Position numbers and translations under genes: made by a program. From NCBI GenBank assembly GCA_014885115.2, contig WKLE02000312.1, forward strand, positions 1 through 14,673: DNA of 14,673 nucleotides, given 5' to 3'. This document shows, in pieces, positions 1 through 8,389 of the stretch; positions within the stretch are counted from its first letter, which is position 1, and each line of letters begins with the position of its first letter. The notes beneath the pieces were generated by a model that was given only the letters and a program-made list of their open reading frames with translations, made no database searches and was not told the origin of the DNA. The stretch comes from Asterionellopsis glacialis. Taxonomy: Eukaryota; Bacillariophyta; Plagiogrammaphyceae; Rhaphoneidales; Asterionellopsidaceae.

Positions 1-965
1 TCAAAAGCTAATAGTACACACGGACCATAAAAACATATTGTATGACAAAATGGCTAGCAAACGAGTATGCAGATGGCGTACAATGCTAGAAGAATATGGT
101 GCAGAATTCGTCCATATTACTTGTGAACATAATGTCAGTGCTGACGCACTTTCACAATTAGATGCAAGATGGGCAGATGACGCATATGACAAATTGGATG
201 AAGTTCCAGAACTTATCAACGTCATGGAAGCGTATCCAATCACACAACAGGAAATCAAAGAAACAGCCTTTCCAATATTCCCACCGTTAATTAAACTACA
301 GCAACAAAAAGATAGGATGCTTAGGAAACTAATGTGCAATGCCAAACCTGGTACGTTCATGACTATAGAAGTGGAAGTCAAACCACTCATACACTCCGAA
401 GGAAAAATATATATACTGGAAAAATTTCAACAATGCGTCGTAGCTTGTTATCATGAATACTTAGCGCATCCAGGTGAAATTTGTACAGAAGCAGCCATAC
501 GGCAACACTTTATTTGGCATAGACTAAGAAAGCTTGTTCAGAACTTCTGTAAAACATGTAAATAATGTCAGCTCTGTAAAAAGCAACGTAAGAAATATTG
601 GCACTTACCCCCTAAAGAGGCTGAAAGCTTAAAATGGGAGAGAATTCATATAGACCTAATTTGAAAATATACGATCAAGTTCAACTCAAGCATATGAACA
701 CTACAATGTCTTACCATGATAGATCCTGCCACAGGCTGTTAAAGACAAAACAGCTGACACTGTAATAGAAGCATTCAACTCTGCATGGTTATGCCTGTAT
801 CCGTGACCAAGGTACATAGGATACAACAACGGCTCAGAGTTTAAGGGTATCTTTGAAAAGACACAAGTAAACTTTGGTCTAAGTAAAAAGCCCACAACCA
901 CATACAATCCTCAATCAAATGGTATCATAGAGCGCGTACATCAAGTAATTGGTAACTGGTTACTA

Positions 966-1200
966 ACAATGTTATTTTTAGTAGGATCCAGGTAGAGTGC
1001 AATTTTTTCACCAACAAAAAAAAAATGTCCTATTAACATAATCCATTCATGTACATTTTTGTTTAATTGATGCAGTTGATTTCTTGAGAGAGAGCATGAC
1101 ATTTTTTGATTCACTCAGGACTTATTTATGTCAGGGAGAGGGATAAATCATTGGTCCGGCCATGGTAAAATGTTGACAGACAGACAGACTTCATTCGTCA
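966..1200. other. Unidentified insertion inside the gypsy integrase
   Basis: Integrase homology stops just after the conserved IERVHQVIGN block and resumes near 1200-1260, before the IAWAT block. The intervening ~235 bp is AT-rich, carries a run of A at about 1015-1025 and a short GACAGACAGACAGAC stretch near 1175-1188, and has no reading frame. I could not find matching terminal repeats or a target duplication, so both edges are approximate. It could be a small transposon relic or simply integrase sequence diverged past recognition. Confidence 0.4.
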
Positions 1201-1418
1201 GTTACCAGAAAGTCCTTTCTGATGTACTTGCACACAACATAAGCAAATCCGCCAATCCACCTACTATAGGAGATGATGAATCATAGGATAACATACTTAT
1301 TTCCATAGCGTGGGCTACATGCAGTACTTACTATACTACACTAGTATTTGGGCGTGATATGTTGTTGCCAATTGCATTTAGAGCAAATTGGGCTCATATT
1401 AAAAACAAGAAACAAATG

Positions 1419-1523
1419 TTAATTAATAAAAACAACCAAAGAGAAAAGCATAACCAGCAACACCACAAACAAACCTTAATTAACAAAAATAACTAAAGAG
1501 AAAAAGTAACCAGCAACAACACA
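1419..1523 (+). repeat. 57-bp imperfect tandem duplication in integrase C-terminal linker
   Basis: The first copy is 1419-1475. The second starts at 1476 with the same TTAATTAA and runs to about 1523, with several substitutions and a short indel. The duplicated segment encodes the LINKNN(Q/stop)REK linker. A CAA codon in copy one is a TAA stop in copy two. The duplication is one reason the reading frame changes between 1496 and the downstream block that resumes at 1532. Confidence 0.8.
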
Positions 1524-1726
1524 TATACTCCATAGGTGACCTAGTTACGTTAGAGAAGCCAGGAATTATACCTAAGATGGACCGTCCTGGTACAGGTCCT
1601 CATGAAGTGCTTCAAGTATTTACAAACGGTACTGTGCGCATCCATAGAGGCATTATAGAAGAGACAGTTAATAATCCTCATGTGATGCCATACTAGGAAT
1701 GCACACAGGACAGCTCAGGAAGCAAA

Positions 1727-1970
1727 TGAAGTAAACTCCCTGTAGGAAACTTTTGAGGATGACTGCTTGATGCAAGACAAGCAGACAGACTCCATAAATT
1801 TACCATTTATTAAGATTTCCTGATTCTTTACTTCTTACTGAGTTGCCGGATCTTCTCCAGATTAAACTAAGCTCATAATTTTCATCACCAAATAAAAGTC
1901 TTCTTTACTTTTGTGTGTTGATTGTCTGATTGTTTTGTTGTGCTGCCGTCAACACTAATGGCATAGGGCA
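1727..1970 (+). repeat. Gypsy 3' LTR (plus orientation)
   Basis: The sequence starting TGAAGTA and ending GGGCA matches, in inverted orientation, the stretch 3508-3827. Shared blocks include ACTCCCTGTAGGA near the start, CTCATAATTTTCATCACCAA and AATAAAAGTCTTCTTT in the middle, and GTGTGTTGATTGTCTGATTG near the end. It begins 30 bp after the pol stop, as a 3' LTR should, and the 10 bases before it are purine-rich (polypurine-tract-like). It is about 75 bp shorter than its partner because the middle differs. TG...CA ends fit an LTR. The exact edges are inferred from where homology ends. Confidence 0.75.
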
Positions 1971-2007
1971 CTTTTGACTTTGAATGACTGTCAACGCATG
2001 GGTGAAA

Positions 2008-2069
2008 GGAAAAGTAACAGGCTACTTTTGCTGAAACAGGAAAAGTAACAGGCTACTTTTCTGGAAACA
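2008..2069. repeat. Two tandem 31-bp units
   Basis: Positions 2008-2038 and 2039-2069 are near-identical direct copies starting GGAAAAGTAACAGGCTACTTTT. Each unit is itself a partial palindrome (AAAAGTA...TACTTTT). Related GTAGCAAAATA / TTTCTGGAAA motifs continue to about 2235 in both orientations, so this is the left part of a larger repeat cluster. Confidence 0.8.
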
Positions 2070-2110
2070 GCAGCAAAAGTAATGAAATACATTTCCAGTA
2101 AAAGCAGCAG

Positions 2111-2215
2111 GTAGCAAAATACTTTTCTGGAAATAGGAAAAGTAGCAAAATACTGCTGTTTCCGAAAACCTATTTTGCTACTTCAGCTGGCATTTCCAGA
2201 AACATATTTTGCTAC
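2111..2215. repeat. Large imperfect inverted repeat (hairpin/cruciform)
   Basis: The arm 2111-2152 (GTAGCAAAATACTTTTCTGG onward) is the imperfect reverse complement of 2171-2215, with an 18-nt spacer. The two ends of each arm (GTAGCAAAATA, TTTCTGGAAAT and AGTAGCAAAATA) are conserved, and about 8 central bases differ. The structure sits exactly between a plus-oriented LTR and a minus-oriented gag relic. It may be a satellite or foldback element, or part of the retroelement's own repeats. Confidence 0.75.
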
Positions 2216-2272
2216 TTTGGCTGTTTCAGCAATAGTAGCCCTTAGAGGGTGCATAACTTAATTTTGCCCAAA

Positions 2273-3461
2273 TTAGAAATTAGCCTTATTTGTCCATCCT
2301 TCATCCATCTTATTCCCCTTTTTTATGACCATCCATAAGTTAGTAATTCCAAATGTAGAATGTAGTAATGAGGTTTTTACTTTATGTTTCTTTTTCTTAG
2401 TATCTTTTGATACTTTGAGCAACTTAATCATCACATTTACCTGCTCCTGTATATACATCTTGGATTTAACCAAATCCTTCTTTTTCCACTTGTCCGCAGT
2501 ACATTTGCTGGTGTTATGGTTGTTCATATGACAGTTGCTACACCATTTACAAGTGCGCTGGTGCTTGCTGTCACTTCTGTTGTTATTGCGATTGGAATTC
2601 TTTTCTGTTCATTCACGCTTGCAATTTTTCTTGCCTTCCTTAGGTTGTTTGGACTTGGCAAGTTCAGGATCTATATTATTGCGTACCTCTAACTTGTCAA
2701 AGTAGTCCTTGGTATCCTCCCACAAGAGATCGTTCAGGTGGAGGTTGCTAGCAAGTAGGGTGGATTGCCACTTAAGTGGTTTCACCCAATCCAAAATGTC
2801 AACAAGTTTGTTGTTGTCGAATTTTCGAATTGTTTTACCATTGTGATCCATCAGAAAATATGGCAAATATTTGTTTAACTGGCAAAGCCTCGCAACAAAC
2901 TCTCTTAACGTTAAGTTGTCGGTCATTGCTAAGTGGTAGCAAAGGTAGTTCTTTCTGGCGCCTTGCCACATGCCTAGTAGACGAGAAGAAATTCTCTCCT
3001 ACGTCATTCAGTACCAGTTCAAAGACCTGTTCAGGATCTTTTTGGGCTGGTTTCTTGAGACTGGCGTTTTTGCTCTGGCGGTTGGCATTTGCTGCTTGAA
3101 ACAGCTGCCTTGCTCTGCCCTTCAAAAGGGTGAGCACCATGGAAGTCTTGGAGCTTGCTTTGGTCAGGGGATAGTCCCTCTCAACTTCAGCAAATTCAAT
3201 TCTCCATTGGATCCACTCTTCAGCAGTTCCATCTTCAAATTGTTTGACTCTCTTTTCAATAGTTTCAGAATCTGATCCTTCATCAGAGGGATCAATTCTG
3301 ACTTCTATCATCTTGTAAGAATCTTTGTTGTCGTCTTTCAACATCAACTTCTCCTTCTTTGTTTTAATGAAGGAAATTACAGGAGGATTCAGGAGGGTCT
3401 GCTGTTGGCTCAACTCCTGAGCATTCTTTTGAAAGTCATTGGAAAAGTAAAAGGTCTTCAT
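2273..3461 (-). pseudogene. Ty3/gypsy gag, frameshifted, CCHC zinc knuckle
   Basis: The capsid-type protein starts at the ATG at 3461-3459, 47 bp after the minus-strand LTR. The first frame (to about 2950) encodes an acidic N-terminus, then the typical gag core WIQWRIEFAEVE and KGRARQLFQAA. A one-base shift near 2950 moves the homology (REFVARLCQLNKYL, NNKLVDILDW) into the second frame. An in-frame TGA at 2609-2611 interrupts it before the zinc knuckle. The knuckle is WCSNCHMNNHNTSKC, with CX2CX4HX4C spacing, at 2501-2551, followed by a Lys-rich tail that ends at 2273. Total length is about 395 residues, usual for this gag type. No protease or reverse transcriptase follows on this strand, so the element is truncated right after gag. 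Confidence 0.85.
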
Positions 3462-3507
3462 TTTTTTTTTAAGCTAATATCCTCTGAAAGAGGGAGTAAC
3501 GTTACTA

Positions 3508-3827
3508 TGCCCTATGCCGCTAGTGTCAACAGCGGCACAACACAACAATCAGACAATCAACACACAAAAGAAAAGAAGACTTTTATTTGGTGATGAAAAT
3601 TATGAGCTAATTTATAATTGTAGTTTTAAGATGGAGAAGATCCAAAAGAAGTTCCAAGATTCAAAGAACATCTGGCCATCTGGTTGGATGCCAATCATCT
3701 TCATGTGAAGTTCAATTGAAACATCTGAGAAATAAGAATGCTTTTGCCATTGCAACTTGTGAGTTGGTCTGCTTGTCCACACAATAAGCAACCATCCTCA
3801 AGAGTGTCCTACAGGGAGTGTACTTCA
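3508..3827 (-). repeat. Gypsy 5' LTR (minus orientation)
   Basis: On the minus strand it starts TGAAGTA at 3827 and ends GGGCA at 3508, matching the LTR at 1727-1970 in inverted orientation. It lies directly upstream of the minus-strand gag start, as a 5' LTR should. Its middle holds about 75 bp absent from the left LTR. The leader 3462-3507 contains the perfect palindrome AGTAACGTTACT. I could not identify a convincing tRNA primer-binding site. Confidence 0.75.
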
Positions 3828-3960
3828 GTGTGGTACTGCATGCAGGCAAGCATGAAATATTCTTATCGCGCAGAAACGTGCAGCCTTTTGCACAGAATGC
3901 CCAGGAAAAAAAAAGAATTCTGTAAAAATTGCAAAATGCCATAACAATTGTATGGTATTA

Positions 3961-4562
3961 CAGGTATCGTCACTGATTTTTACCTAGCTCTTATTTTAGG
4001 TAAAGTATGTGATAAGCTGAACACTACTTAGCAAAAAAAAACCAGTAAACTGTCGTGAATAAGGCCTGTTCAAGTTAAAACTGGTAAAATAAGTGATTCA
4101 CTAGATTTAATTAGGAAAACTCGTTTTCCCTACATCAACTTTTCCAAAAAATCTCCCTATCCAAATAATGTTAAAACACACATACAATAGACTATTTTTT
4201 ACTCTACTACTTTACAACTGCCACAGCAGTACTGTAGATTGTTTTATAGTAGTTGAAACCAGCATGTTTGATTGATGTTTGAGGTGGATACAATGATTTT
4301 TCATCCATCATGACTGATGATTGGAACTTCTGCTGTCACAACTGAACACTTTTATTCACAATTGGTGTGCACGTATAATTTACTAGCTTACAGCTTACTT
4401 AATTTTGTACTAATTTACTACCTACTAAAACCAGTAAAAATCAAAATTCCCCAGGCCTTTTTTCAAAAAAAAAACAGTAAATTAGATGGAATAAGAGGGT
4501 AGTTTGAAACAGGTAAAAATCAATGATTTGCTGGATCCAGAAAAGATCAATGATTTGCCCTG
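3961..4562. mobile_element. Short non-autonomous DNA transposon (MITE-like), copy A
   Basis: The ends are CAGGTATCGTCACTGATTTTTACC and, at the right, a sequence whose complement starts CAGGGCAAATCATTGATC. About 15 of 24 end positions match. Both ends are flanked by TA (3959-3960 and 4563-4564), a probable target duplication. Roughly 220 bp at the left and 190 bp at the right match copy B at 11105-11672 in direct orientation, but the middle (about 4200-4370) does not. Repeated C(T/A/C)(G/A)GTAAA motifs occur near both ends. There is no transposase gene. TA duplication suggests a Tc1/mariner-type or other TA-targeting superfamily; the CAGGG start would also fit hAT, but no 8-bp duplication is seen. 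Confidence 0.75.
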
Positions 4563-4729
4563 TATAGTATACACCAAATCAATTGTATGTAACTCCACCA
4601 ACAGAGATTCATACTAAAGCATCAACAAAATTGTTTAGTAACTCATCATCCATTAGTTTGTTTAAAGATGTACTAAAATAGCAGCAACTACTAAAGCAGG
4701 TAGAACATTTGAAAAATGTCAACCAATAA

Positions 4730-5294
4730 TTAAGAACCCAGCAGCAGCAAGCCACTACCCATGCCAAAAATGTAAGTTCCTACCAATGTTGCCCTAATTT
4801 GTCTAAAGACATAGCAAGGAAAGTCAAGTATGAAATTTTTAGGGAAATCAAGTTTATTACTTCACAAGAAGAATTAGATGACTTAGATCAACCTAACAGT
4901 ATTGGTAATAAAGTGCTAGAATTGTTTCCAATAGCACCTAAAGACAAGTGGATGTTCTGGAACACTTACAAAGTTGTAGTAAAGTATGTCATAGCTACTA
5001 GGTGCAATGATGTAAACAATGCAAAAGGTTGTTGTTGCTATGTTTAAAGCTAATGCAGCTAAAAAAAATGAAGTGGCATATGATTACAGCAATAAGGTAA
5101 GTCAAAGCATCATTAATAATAAAGGTGAAACTAAGTATTCAGATAGTATTACTTTTGACTATTCAGTTGATGAAGACAATGATGATACTTTTAGCAACAT
5201 CCCTACAAATGAAAACAAACAGCCTGCTTTAAGTGGCAGACAAGGCCAACATCAAAAAGCTTTAGTAAGAAGTACCCAATTATTTGGTGAGTAA
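4730..5294 (+). pseudogene. Unrecognised ORF, one frameshift
   Basis: An open frame follows the TAA at 4727-4729 and runs to 5047. Homology-free but protein-like sequence then continues from about 5019 in another frame to a TAA at 5292-5294. The overlap (NDVNNA then KVVVAMFKANAAKKN) suggests a single one-base frameshift near 5020-5040. The joined product would be about 180 residues: a charged N-terminal half with DIARKVKYEIFREIKFIT, a central Trp-containing block (KDKWMFWNTYKVVVKYVIATR), and an acidic Asp/Ser/Asn-rich tail. No clear ATG start is present. The FW...YK..V..AI..RR-like block resembles small uncharacterised ORFs I associate with algal transposons, but I cannot name a family. It may be the remains of a transposon ORF beside the MITE and the downstream reverse transcriptase. 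Confidence 0.45.
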
Positions 5295-5520
5295 TATTTG
5301 AAAGATAAGGTTTTTTAGGTCAAAGATAATCTTTATTTTTTTTTAATTATTTTGTAAGAAACCTACTATGATATAGACCTACAGGATATCATGACCAAGA
5401 GAAACAATCAAAATAATGCCTACTATTTTTTATGATTTTATTTTGAGCTGTGTTGTTGGTAAGTCCAAATGGAAACACCTTATTAGGCAAAATGAGCTTA
5501 TCATCACCTTAGTGTCAGAA

Positions 5521-5553
5521 ATTGCCAGACCAAATTGCCTCTGGCAATTTGGT
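5521..5553. repeat. Overlapping perfect inverted repeats
   Basis: ACCAAATTGCC (5529-5539) and GGCAATTTGGT (5543-5553) form an 11-bp perfect stem with a 3-nt loop. Overlapping it, ATTGCCAGA (5521-5529) pairs with TCTGGCAAT (5540-5548). It lies in the otherwise featureless AT-rich stretch 5295-5606, before the reverse transcriptase relic. The two stems are mutually exclusive. No function can be assigned. Confidence 0.6.
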
Positions 5554-5606
5554 GCATAACACTCAGTAACAAAAACATGGGGTAAACCATTGTCAAAAAT
5601 GTAGTA

Positions 5607-7139
5607 TTGAGCAAGAACACAATACAGAAATTACTGATCTTTGGTACTGGCCAAGGCAGCACCAGATCTCAAATTGCATGGTTGGCCATCTGCTGTTGCA
5701 CCCTCCTTGGATACCTAGCAACTAAAAACCCTAGAATGCAATCCTCAGATCTACAAATCAACATCAAAGTACAGTGTATGGGAGAAGGATTTGTTGACAA
5801 TTCAAGCGTAGAAGTTGCTGACTCAATGGCAAATTCCACCAATATGAAGACATCTGGACAACTCATAAAAGATCTTGAGGTTACAGTGCAAACATGGGAA
5901 CAAGTCCTATATGGGACAGGAGAATGCCTGGAATTAGGAAAATACCATTGACTAATCCTTTCAAGGCAGTGACACCAAGACCAACCAGTCCCAGTCACTA
6001 CAGAATACACACCAGGAAATCTCATCATCAAAAACAGTCATGATGGCCAACACATCACTATCAAACAAATAACCACAAATGTGCCATGGAAAATATTAGG
6101 TATCATGGTACCAGTGGATGGCAGCATGGAAGGCCACATTCAATCTTAGAGTAAAAAGATTAAAGTGATTGTCAATCATGCTAATCTTCAAATTCATACT
6201 GAGTTTGACATTAAAAGTGAAATCAAAGTGCTCCTCCCTATAATCTTCAGTTACCATTGGGTCAAGGAAAATCATGATAAAAACGTAGAAGAAGAGGAAT
6301 TGGATACAGATGCATCATTGAATATCATCACCAATTCATTAGCAACACAACAAATTCAAAAACCGCCATTACAACATGGAGAACACTATCTCTCACACAA
6401 GCAGGTATCCCTCTGGGTCAAGGGAACTAAAATTCACTGCAAGACTGATCAACAAATACACTTTGTGCATCACAGTGAGGCTTTAAAACAATACATCATG
6501 GATAAGATTAACTGGGACAATGACATCTTCTCATGGATAGACTGACCAGCATATGCCAGTGTGCTTAAAAAGGAGAGAAGATTGGACAAGCAAGGCATAA
6601 AAAAGGCCACTCATGGCATCCTTCACACTGCAGTATGGAGCAACAGGCTCAACTCCCATGTCTTCCAAATCTGCCTTGGATGCAATTTAGCTACTGAAAC
6701 ACAAACCATGCATTTATCTACCTGGCTTACCACCACATTCAGTCATGAAGTAAACATTGACTTACCCTGGCATAGACACTCAAAATGTTCAATGGAGCAC
6801 TGGACATAATTCCATTAGCTACTAACAGAAGGCATTGAAAAATGGGAAACAAATCTAGACCAGGTGACCATCCTAGTGTTCCAAGACAATAATCCCTTTT
6901 CAGAGACAGTCAACAATGCCATATTACACCACCAAGATCTTGAGTGGGAGAAACTTACTCAAGGCATCAGCAGCAAAAAATGGGCAAAAGACGAAGATCT
7001 ATACTACTTTCAATTGGACCAAGAAAACAAATACTGCAGACACTGGTCAAAACTCCAGATACAGGTGAGCTGGGATTACTCCAAATCAGTCTGGACTGGC
7101 TGCAATATGGATACTCACGGAGACTTAACCCAGCACTAA
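5607..7139 (+). pseudogene. Retroelement reverse transcriptase / RNase H / zinc-finger relic
   Basis: One reading frame, with no frameshift, spans the whole segment. FGTGQGS (about 5640) and GFVDN (5787-5801) are reverse transcriptase motifs; the second Asp of the FVDD active site is Asn. They are followed by TWEQVLYGTGECLELGKYH, the usual block after motif C, and KILGIMVPVDG. The RT thumb, the connection and most of RNase H are then missing. LLPIIFSYHWVKENHDK and LNIITNSLAT (near 6230-6350) look like the end of RNase H. The C-terminal part has FSWID-stop-PAYASVLKK, a zinc-finger-like CLGC...ETQTMH (6672-6713; final Cys position holds Trp) and the W...CNMDTHGD block before 7137. Stops are at 5949, 5970, 6147, 6543, 6807, 6816 and 7137. 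The order matches reverse transcriptase polyproteins common in diatom genomes; I recognise the family pattern but not its formal class name. Non-functional. Confidence 0.75.
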
Positions 7140-7540
7140 CAACAACTTTGTACCCAACTCCTGCCTAAAAGAAACAGCCCATGTGCATCAAAGCAACAGC
7201 ATATTATTTACTACACCATACAGAGACCAAATCAAGCACCACCTGTGGCAACTCCAGGTGTGGCTCTGGAGATTGGATCACTACCTTCAAACTGCATAGG
7301 AGTGATTCTCCCAATAATGGCACATCACTTATTACTACACCAAGATACAATAACATAACATCCCCAACCAATTCAAGGCCCTTGAAGATTAACTCTAGGA
7401 CCTCTAATCTTGTTTTTTTCTCCTCAACTGGCAACTATGTCAGCCAGATACAAAACAATCACAAACCAATGATGAACATCATCAAGTGCAACAGCAGCAA
7501 CTATAGCAAGGAGTAAGGTGAAGCACACCAAATAATAAAA
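7140..7540 (+). other. Possible decayed tail of the reverse transcriptase element
   Basis: Coding-like sequence without Met-rich or repeat character continues for about 400 bp past the stop at 7137, but the frame is unclear. An open frame 7181-7516 encodes Ser/Thr/Asn-rich sequence with no motif I recognise. It may be the C-terminal extension or 3' untranslated part of the same element, or unrelated DNA. Confidence 0.3.
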
Positions 7541-8389
7541 CATACAAACATGACACAACCAGAATTACATAGTCCATATTTTAGCAGGTTGTGTAAAACT
7601 TTTGGCTCTACTAGGTTTTCTTCCACATACTCTTCCCCACATATTCATTGTCCCCCAGAAATTGCTAGTGTTGCCTGGCAGGCTGTTCAGATGGTATCCA
7701 ACCATGATTCTGGACATAGTTATATGGGCCCATAGCTGTAGGTGTCACACACATAAAATGTAAGATATAATTTAATTTCTTGCTGTGCCATTTACCGTCA
7801 TTGTTGTCCATTTTTGTGTAATGGTTTGTATGTATTGTACACATAATCCCAACCTTACATACATAATATCTGTCCTCAGCTGAGGACAAATCCTTGCACA
7901 CTTACTCTAGAGAGAGATTCCTTCTCATGGGGGTCTCCTCTAGAGGACTAGAGAAGTAATGGTTAATGGTCCCAGTCTAGCCAGAAATATAATCACTATT
8001 ATCTGATCTACAATGTTGAGTTCAGAAACCAAAGCAAAGAAAGCATTGTCTTTGTCTTCATCTTCAGTTATGCCTGGTATCAATTATTCATAATGGAAAT
8101 AGAATAAACTAGAAAAATGGTTCTCTAATACGCAAAAGTACAGTTTTATAAACTTGTTAAACAAATGATTACTTTCTGCTGCATTGATAGAAAGCTCTGA
8201 TATAAATGAAGGAGGGTTATATTTATTCTACTCTTGTTTGTTTTTTAAATAATGCTGATGGTTGGCACATGCGCTTGGCCTTGATGACTACAAGTTACGT
8301 CTTCAAATATATATTTCAGTTCCGCTCAATTCTGAATCTCCCAAGGTAAACATTGCCTACCGTATTTAGCTTGCCAATGTGGTCTCCTT
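7541..8389. other. Intergenic stretch, no gene seen
   Basis: This AT-rich DNA lies between the retroelement relic and the 3' end of the plastid-protein gene. It contains an 18-bp perfect palindrome (7871-7888) and a CTCTAGAG-rich stretch near 7900-7950. The part adjoining 8389 would be the 3' untranslated region of the minus-strand gene. Short open frames here show no recognisable motif. Confidence 0.6.
7871..7888. repeat. 18-bp perfect palindrome
   Basis: TGTCCTCAGCTGAGGACA reads identically on both strands and contains a central CAGCTG E-box. No neighbouring gene start supports a regulatory role. It could be a chance or transposon-derived palindrome. Confidence 0.6.

Larger units (their letters stand above)
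2..1696 (+). pseudogene. Ty3/gypsy pol fragment: RNase H and integrase, degenerate
   Basis: This is the 3' part of an LTR-retrotransposon polyprotein that enters from the left edge of the window. The order is RNase H (HTDHKN near 22-39, RWRTMLEEYG and ADALS near 75-160), integrase HHCC zinc finger (about 450-585, ending CKTCK-stop-CQLC), integrase core, then the C-terminal LVFGRDM and GDLVTLEKPGI blocks (1341-1696). The core shows HIDLI (first Asp 653-655), MIDPATG, NNGSEF (middle Asp replaced by Asn, 825-827) and NGIIERVH (Glu 930-932). In-frame stops lie at 563, 662, 695, 804, 1284 and 1494. A 17-bp deletion near 737, judged against the second copy at 13052-13365, shifts the frame. Sequence from about 966 to 1200 matches nothing in the family and looks inserted. 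The TAG at 1694-1696 is probably the true pol stop, since an LTR follows 30 bp later. Family assignment is firm; the element is dead. Confidence 0.9.

Noticed and set aside
2008..2235. CRISPR-like array
   Set aside because: Repeat words occur in both orientations with irregular spacing, there are no uniform spacers, and the setting is eukaryotic.
2940..2975. Programmed frameshift in gag
   Set aside because: No slippery heptamer is evident, the shift lies inside the conserved capsid region rather than at a gag-pol border, and the same frame has a TGA at 2609-2611. Decay is simpler.
5607..7139. TGA read as tryptophan (variant genetic code)
   Set aside because: TAA and TAG stops also interrupt the same frame, the RT active-site Asp is lost, and a large segment is missing. 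The intact gene at 8390-9754 uses TGG for Trp.
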